A DNA stretch of 7,257 nt from an uncultured Collinsella sp. (GTDB taxonomy: Bacteria > Actinomycetota > Coriobacteriia > Coriobacteriales > Coriobacteriaceae). The position numbers and the translations under genes were made by a program. The DNA is taken from positions 1 through 7,257 of the forward strand of contig CALDBJ010000090.1 of NCBI GenBank assembly GCA_937937835.1. Reading direction: 5' to 3'. Positions 5,518-7,257 of this stretch are shown here, in pieces. The notes beneath the pieces were generated by a model. It saw only the letters and a list, made by a program, of their open reading frames with translations. It did not search any database and had not been told where the DNA came from. Numbering within the stretch: the first letter of the stretch is position 1; each line of letters opens with the position of its first letter.

Positions 5518-7155
5518 ATGGCAAAGAACATTACGTTCAACACCGATGCCCGCGCCAAGCTCGCAAAGGGCGTCAACACTCTGGCCGATGCCGTTACCGT
5601 CACCATGGGCCCCAAGGGCCGTTACGTCGCTCTGCAGCGCACGTTCGGTGCCCCGACCATCACCAACGACGGCGTTTCCGTCGCTAAGGAGATCGAGCTC
5701 GAGGACAACATCGAGAACATGGGCGCTCAGCTGGTGAAGGAGGTCGCCACCAAGACCAACGACACCGTGGGTGACGGCACCACCACCGCAACCCTGCTCG
5801 CTCAGGCTATCGTCAACGACGGTCTGCGCAACGTCGCCGCTGGCGCCAACCCGCTGGCCATCCGTCGCGGCATCGACAAGGCCGTCAACGCCGCCGTCGC
5901 CGAGATGAAGAAGCAGGCCAAGCCGGTCGAGACCAAGGAGCAGATCGCTTCCGTCGGCACCATCTCCGCTGGTGACCCCGAGGTTGGCGAGAAGATCGCC
6001 GAGGCCATGGAGGTCGTGGGCAAGGACGGCGTCATCACCGTCGAGGATTCCCAGACGTTCGACATTACCATCGACACTGTCGAGGGCATGCAGTTCGACA
6101 AGGGCTATGTCTCTGCTTACTTCGTCACGGACAACGACCGCATGGAGGCCGTGATGAAGGATCCGTACATTCTCATCACCGACCAGAAGATCTCCAGCGT
6201 CCAGGACATCATGCCTGTTCTCGAGGCTGTTCAGCGCGCTGGCCGTGGCCTGCTCATCATCGCTGAGGACATCGACGGCGAGGCTCTGCCGACCCTGGTC
6301 CTCAACAAGATCCGTGGCGCCCTCAACGTCTGCGCCGTCAAGGCCCCGGGCTACGGCGATCGCCGCAAGCGCATCCTCGAGGACATCGCCGTCCTCACCG
6401 GTGGCCAGGCCGCTCTGGACGAGCTGGGCGTGAAGGTCGCTGACATCACCGCCGATATGCTCGGTACCGCTAAGTCCGTCACCATCTCCAAGGACAACAC
6501 CGTCGTCGTCGGCGGCGCTGGCTCCAAGGAGGCCATCGACGCCCGCATCGCTCAGATCAAGGGCGAGATGGAGAACACCACCTCTGACTTCGACCGCGAG
6601 AAGCTCCAGGAGCGCCTGGCCAAGCTCTCCGGTGGCGTTGCCGTCATCAAGGTCGGCGCTGCTACCGAGTCCGAGCTCAAGGAAATCAAGCACCGCGTCG
6701 AGGACGCCCTGCAGGCCACCCGTGCTGCTGTCGAGGAGGGCATTGTCGCCGGCGGCGGCGTCGCCTTCATGGACGCTGCTCCTGCGCTCGATGCTGTCGA
6801 GATCGACGACCCCGAGGAGAAGATCGGCGTCGACATCGTCAAGAAGGCTCTGACCGCTCCGGTCGCTACCATCGCCAAGAACGCTGGCTTTGAGGGCGCT
6901 GTCGTGGTCGACAAGGTTGCCGAGCTGCCCGCCGGTCAGGGTCTCAACTCTGCCAACGGCGAGTGGGGCGACATGATTGAGATGGGCGTCCTCGACCCCG
7001 TCAAGGTCAGCCGCGTCACCCTGCAGAACGCTGCTTCTGTCGCCAGCCTGATTCTCATCACCGAGGCCACCGTCTCCGATGTGCCCAAGAACACTCAGCT
7101 TGAGGACGCTATCGCTGCTGCCACCGCTGGTCAGCAGGGCGGCGGTATGTACTAA
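5518..7155 (+). CDS. groEL: Chaperonin GroEL (Hsp60)
   Basis: Protein of 545 residues, full length. It forms the double-ring ATP-driven chamber that, with GroES, folds cytosolic proteins. Equatorial ATP-site features are intact: VTMGPKGR (28-35), TNDG with D51 (E. coli D52), GDGTTT (85-90, with D86) and RVEDAL with D396, the catalytic aspartate (E. coli D398), followed by GIVAGGGVA (408-416). The apical domain has GYVSAYFVTD (196-205), used for substrate and GroES binding. The C-terminus ends GGGMY, a short Gly/Met tail, unlike the His-rich tail of mycobacterial GroEL1. ATG 5518 has GGAGG (5503-5507) 10 nt upstream and the usual MAKNITFN start. Codons are strongly C-ending, as expected for an abundant protein. 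It is cotranscribed with groES. No second groEL is in view. Confidence 0.98.
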   Translation: MAKNITFNTDARAKLAKGVNTLADAVTVTMGPKGRYVALQRTFGAPTITNDGVSVAKEIELEDNIENMGAQLVKEVATKTNDTVGDGTTTATLLAQAIVNDGLRNVAAGANPLAIRRGIDKAVNAAVAEMKKQAKPVETKEQIASVGTISAGDPEVGEKIAEAMEVVGKDGVITVEDSQTFDITIDTVEGMQFDKGYVSAYFVTDNDRMEAVMKDPYILITDQKISSVQDIMPVLEAVQRAGRGLLIIAEDIDGEALPTLVLNKIRGALNVCAVKAPGYGDRRKRILEDIAVLTGGQAALDELGVKVADITADMLGTAKSVTISKDNTVVVGGAGSKEAIDARIAQIKGEMENTTSDFDREKLQERLAKLSGGVAVIKVGAATESELKEIKHRVEDALQATRAAVEEGIVAGGGVAFMDAAPALDAVEIDDPEEKIGVDIVKKALTAPVATIAKNAGFEGAVVVDKVAELPAGQGLNSANGEWGDMIEMGVLDPVKVSRVTLQNAASVASLILITEATVSDVPKNTQLEDAIAAATAGQQGGGMY

Positions 7156-7257
7156 GGCCGACAAGGTCTAGGACTCCCACCGGGAATCCGGGGGCGTGAC
7201 GGGGGCTTCTCTCCGGAACGTCCTCGGACATGCAAAGGGGCTCCGCATCGCGCTTCG
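7156..7257. other. Downstream of groEL: no gene seen
   Basis: These 102 nt to the window end are GC-rich with G runs. Only a tiny imperfect hairpin (TCCC-ACC-GGGA) is seen, with no T-tract, so a groEL terminator may lie beyond the window. Confidence 0.5.

Noticed and set aside
5509..7164. Long open frame (551 codons) on the - strand opposite groEL
   Set aside because: It is antisense to a certain gene. The predicted protein is a low-complexity Asp/Gly/Leu/Val-rich sequence, as expected from C-ending codons of groEL read backwards.

Overview
The window looks like chromosomal DNA of a high-GC gut actinobacterium of the Coriobacteriia, most likely Collinsella or a close relative. This is inferred from the protein sequences, the GC-rich third codon positions and the gene families; I could not run a search. 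It carries six protein-coding genes and one unusual, structure-rich non-coding interval.

Left part (1-951): two small membrane proteins on the + strand, a DUF4234-type protein that may be cut by the window edge and a DUF2752-type protein with the CPGCGMTRA motif. They are only about 13 nt apart and probably share a transcript. A perfect 17-bp hairpin (878-916) separates them from the convergent gene that follows.

Middle (952-4290): two divergent metal-dependent hydrolases share a 168-nt control region. On the - strand is an M20D amidohydrolase/aminoacylase-like peptidase with an unusual Ala/charged C-terminal tail. On the + strand is a YtcJ-like Amidohydro_3 enzyme, followed by a terminator-like hairpin (4240-4294). 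Both families cleave amide-type bonds, so a joint role in scavenging N-acylated or N-substituted amino compounds is possible but not shown.

Intergenic region (4222-5127, about 0.9 kb): I find no convincing gene. It holds two consecutive inverted-repeat structures of similar size (238 bp at 4477-4714 and 232 bp at 4776-5007). The second encloses a perfect 35-bp inverted repeat (4824-4858 with 4926-4960) around a further 9-bp hairpin. All four outer arms contain ATTCAG or its complement. The second structure ends directly against the groES promoter region. This is the most noteworthy part of the window and may be a pair of decayed MITE-like elements or a structured RNA/cruciform locus.

Right part (5128-7257): the groES-groEL chaperonin operon. 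Both genes have strong ribosome binding sites and all expected functional residues. No CIRCE or HAIR operator is visible upstream. Instead there are repeated GGGTTA half-sites, an AT-rich palindrome and a GC-rich hairpin just before the groES ribosome binding site. The last 102 nt after groEL show no gene and no convincing terminator.
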